From assembly GCA_934279105.1 (NCBI GenBank), contig CAKQWR010000118.1, positions 1 through 6,115 on the forward strand: a stretch of 6,115 bases of DNA. The letters run 5' to 3'. Below are positions 6,108 through 6,115 of the stretch, piece after piece (within the stretch, counting starts at the first letter, position 1; each line of letters opens with the position of its first letter). The position numbers and the translations under genes are program-made. The stretch comes from an uncultured Oribacterium sp. (GTDB lineage Bacteria > Bacillota > Clostridia > Lachnospirales > Lachnospiraceae). A model generated the notes under the pieces. It searched no databases. It had not been told where the DNA came from and saw only the letters and a list, made by a program, of their open reading frames with translations.

Positions 6108-6115
6108 ACAAATAT

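Overview
The window looks like a GC-rich, anaerobic Gram-positive-type (Bacillota) genome. The evidence is a lipoprotein-type substrate-binding protein with an extra N-terminal beta-rich domain, a type II (TK1-like) thymidine kinase, an FecCD/BtuCD-like transporter and a CbiD of the anaerobic (early cobalt insertion) B12 route. The lineage (for example Lachnospiraceae or Negativicutes) is a guess and cannot be settled from the sequence alone. Coding density is high and third codon positions are strongly G/C, which creates long spurious open frames on both strands.

Nearly all real genes read on the minus strand, so the functional order runs from right to left. (1) tdk, thymidine kinase, 6094 to 5486. 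(2) A 629-residue lipoprotein, 5478 to 3589: a cluster-A (BtuF/FepB-like) substrate-binding protein with an added N-terminal domain; its ribosome-binding site overlaps the tdk stop codon. (3) A 193-base intergenic stretch (3396-3588) holding two inverted repeats and no convincing gene. (4) An FecCD-type permease, 3395 to 2400. (5) Its ABC ATPase, 2403 to 1504, which overlaps the permease stop by ATGA. (6) cbiD, 1468 to 158, 35 bases further on. At the left edge the last 54 codons of an unrecognised plus-strand gene converge on cbiD, and the two reading frames overlap by 9 bases.

Together, the binding protein, permease and ATPase make one complete importer for a metal chelate: ferric siderophore, haem, or a corrinoid/cobinamide. 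The adjacent cbiD favours a cobalt or corrinoid link, but specificity cannot be read from the sequence. I saw no tRNA, rRNA, CRISPR array, insertion sequence or convincing riboswitch. The most unusual points are the multi-domain binding protein, the coupling of tdk to it, the structured gap between binding protein and permease, and a lone B12-box-like string on the opposite strand at the end of the binding-protein gene. I found no clear evidence of a wholly new system.
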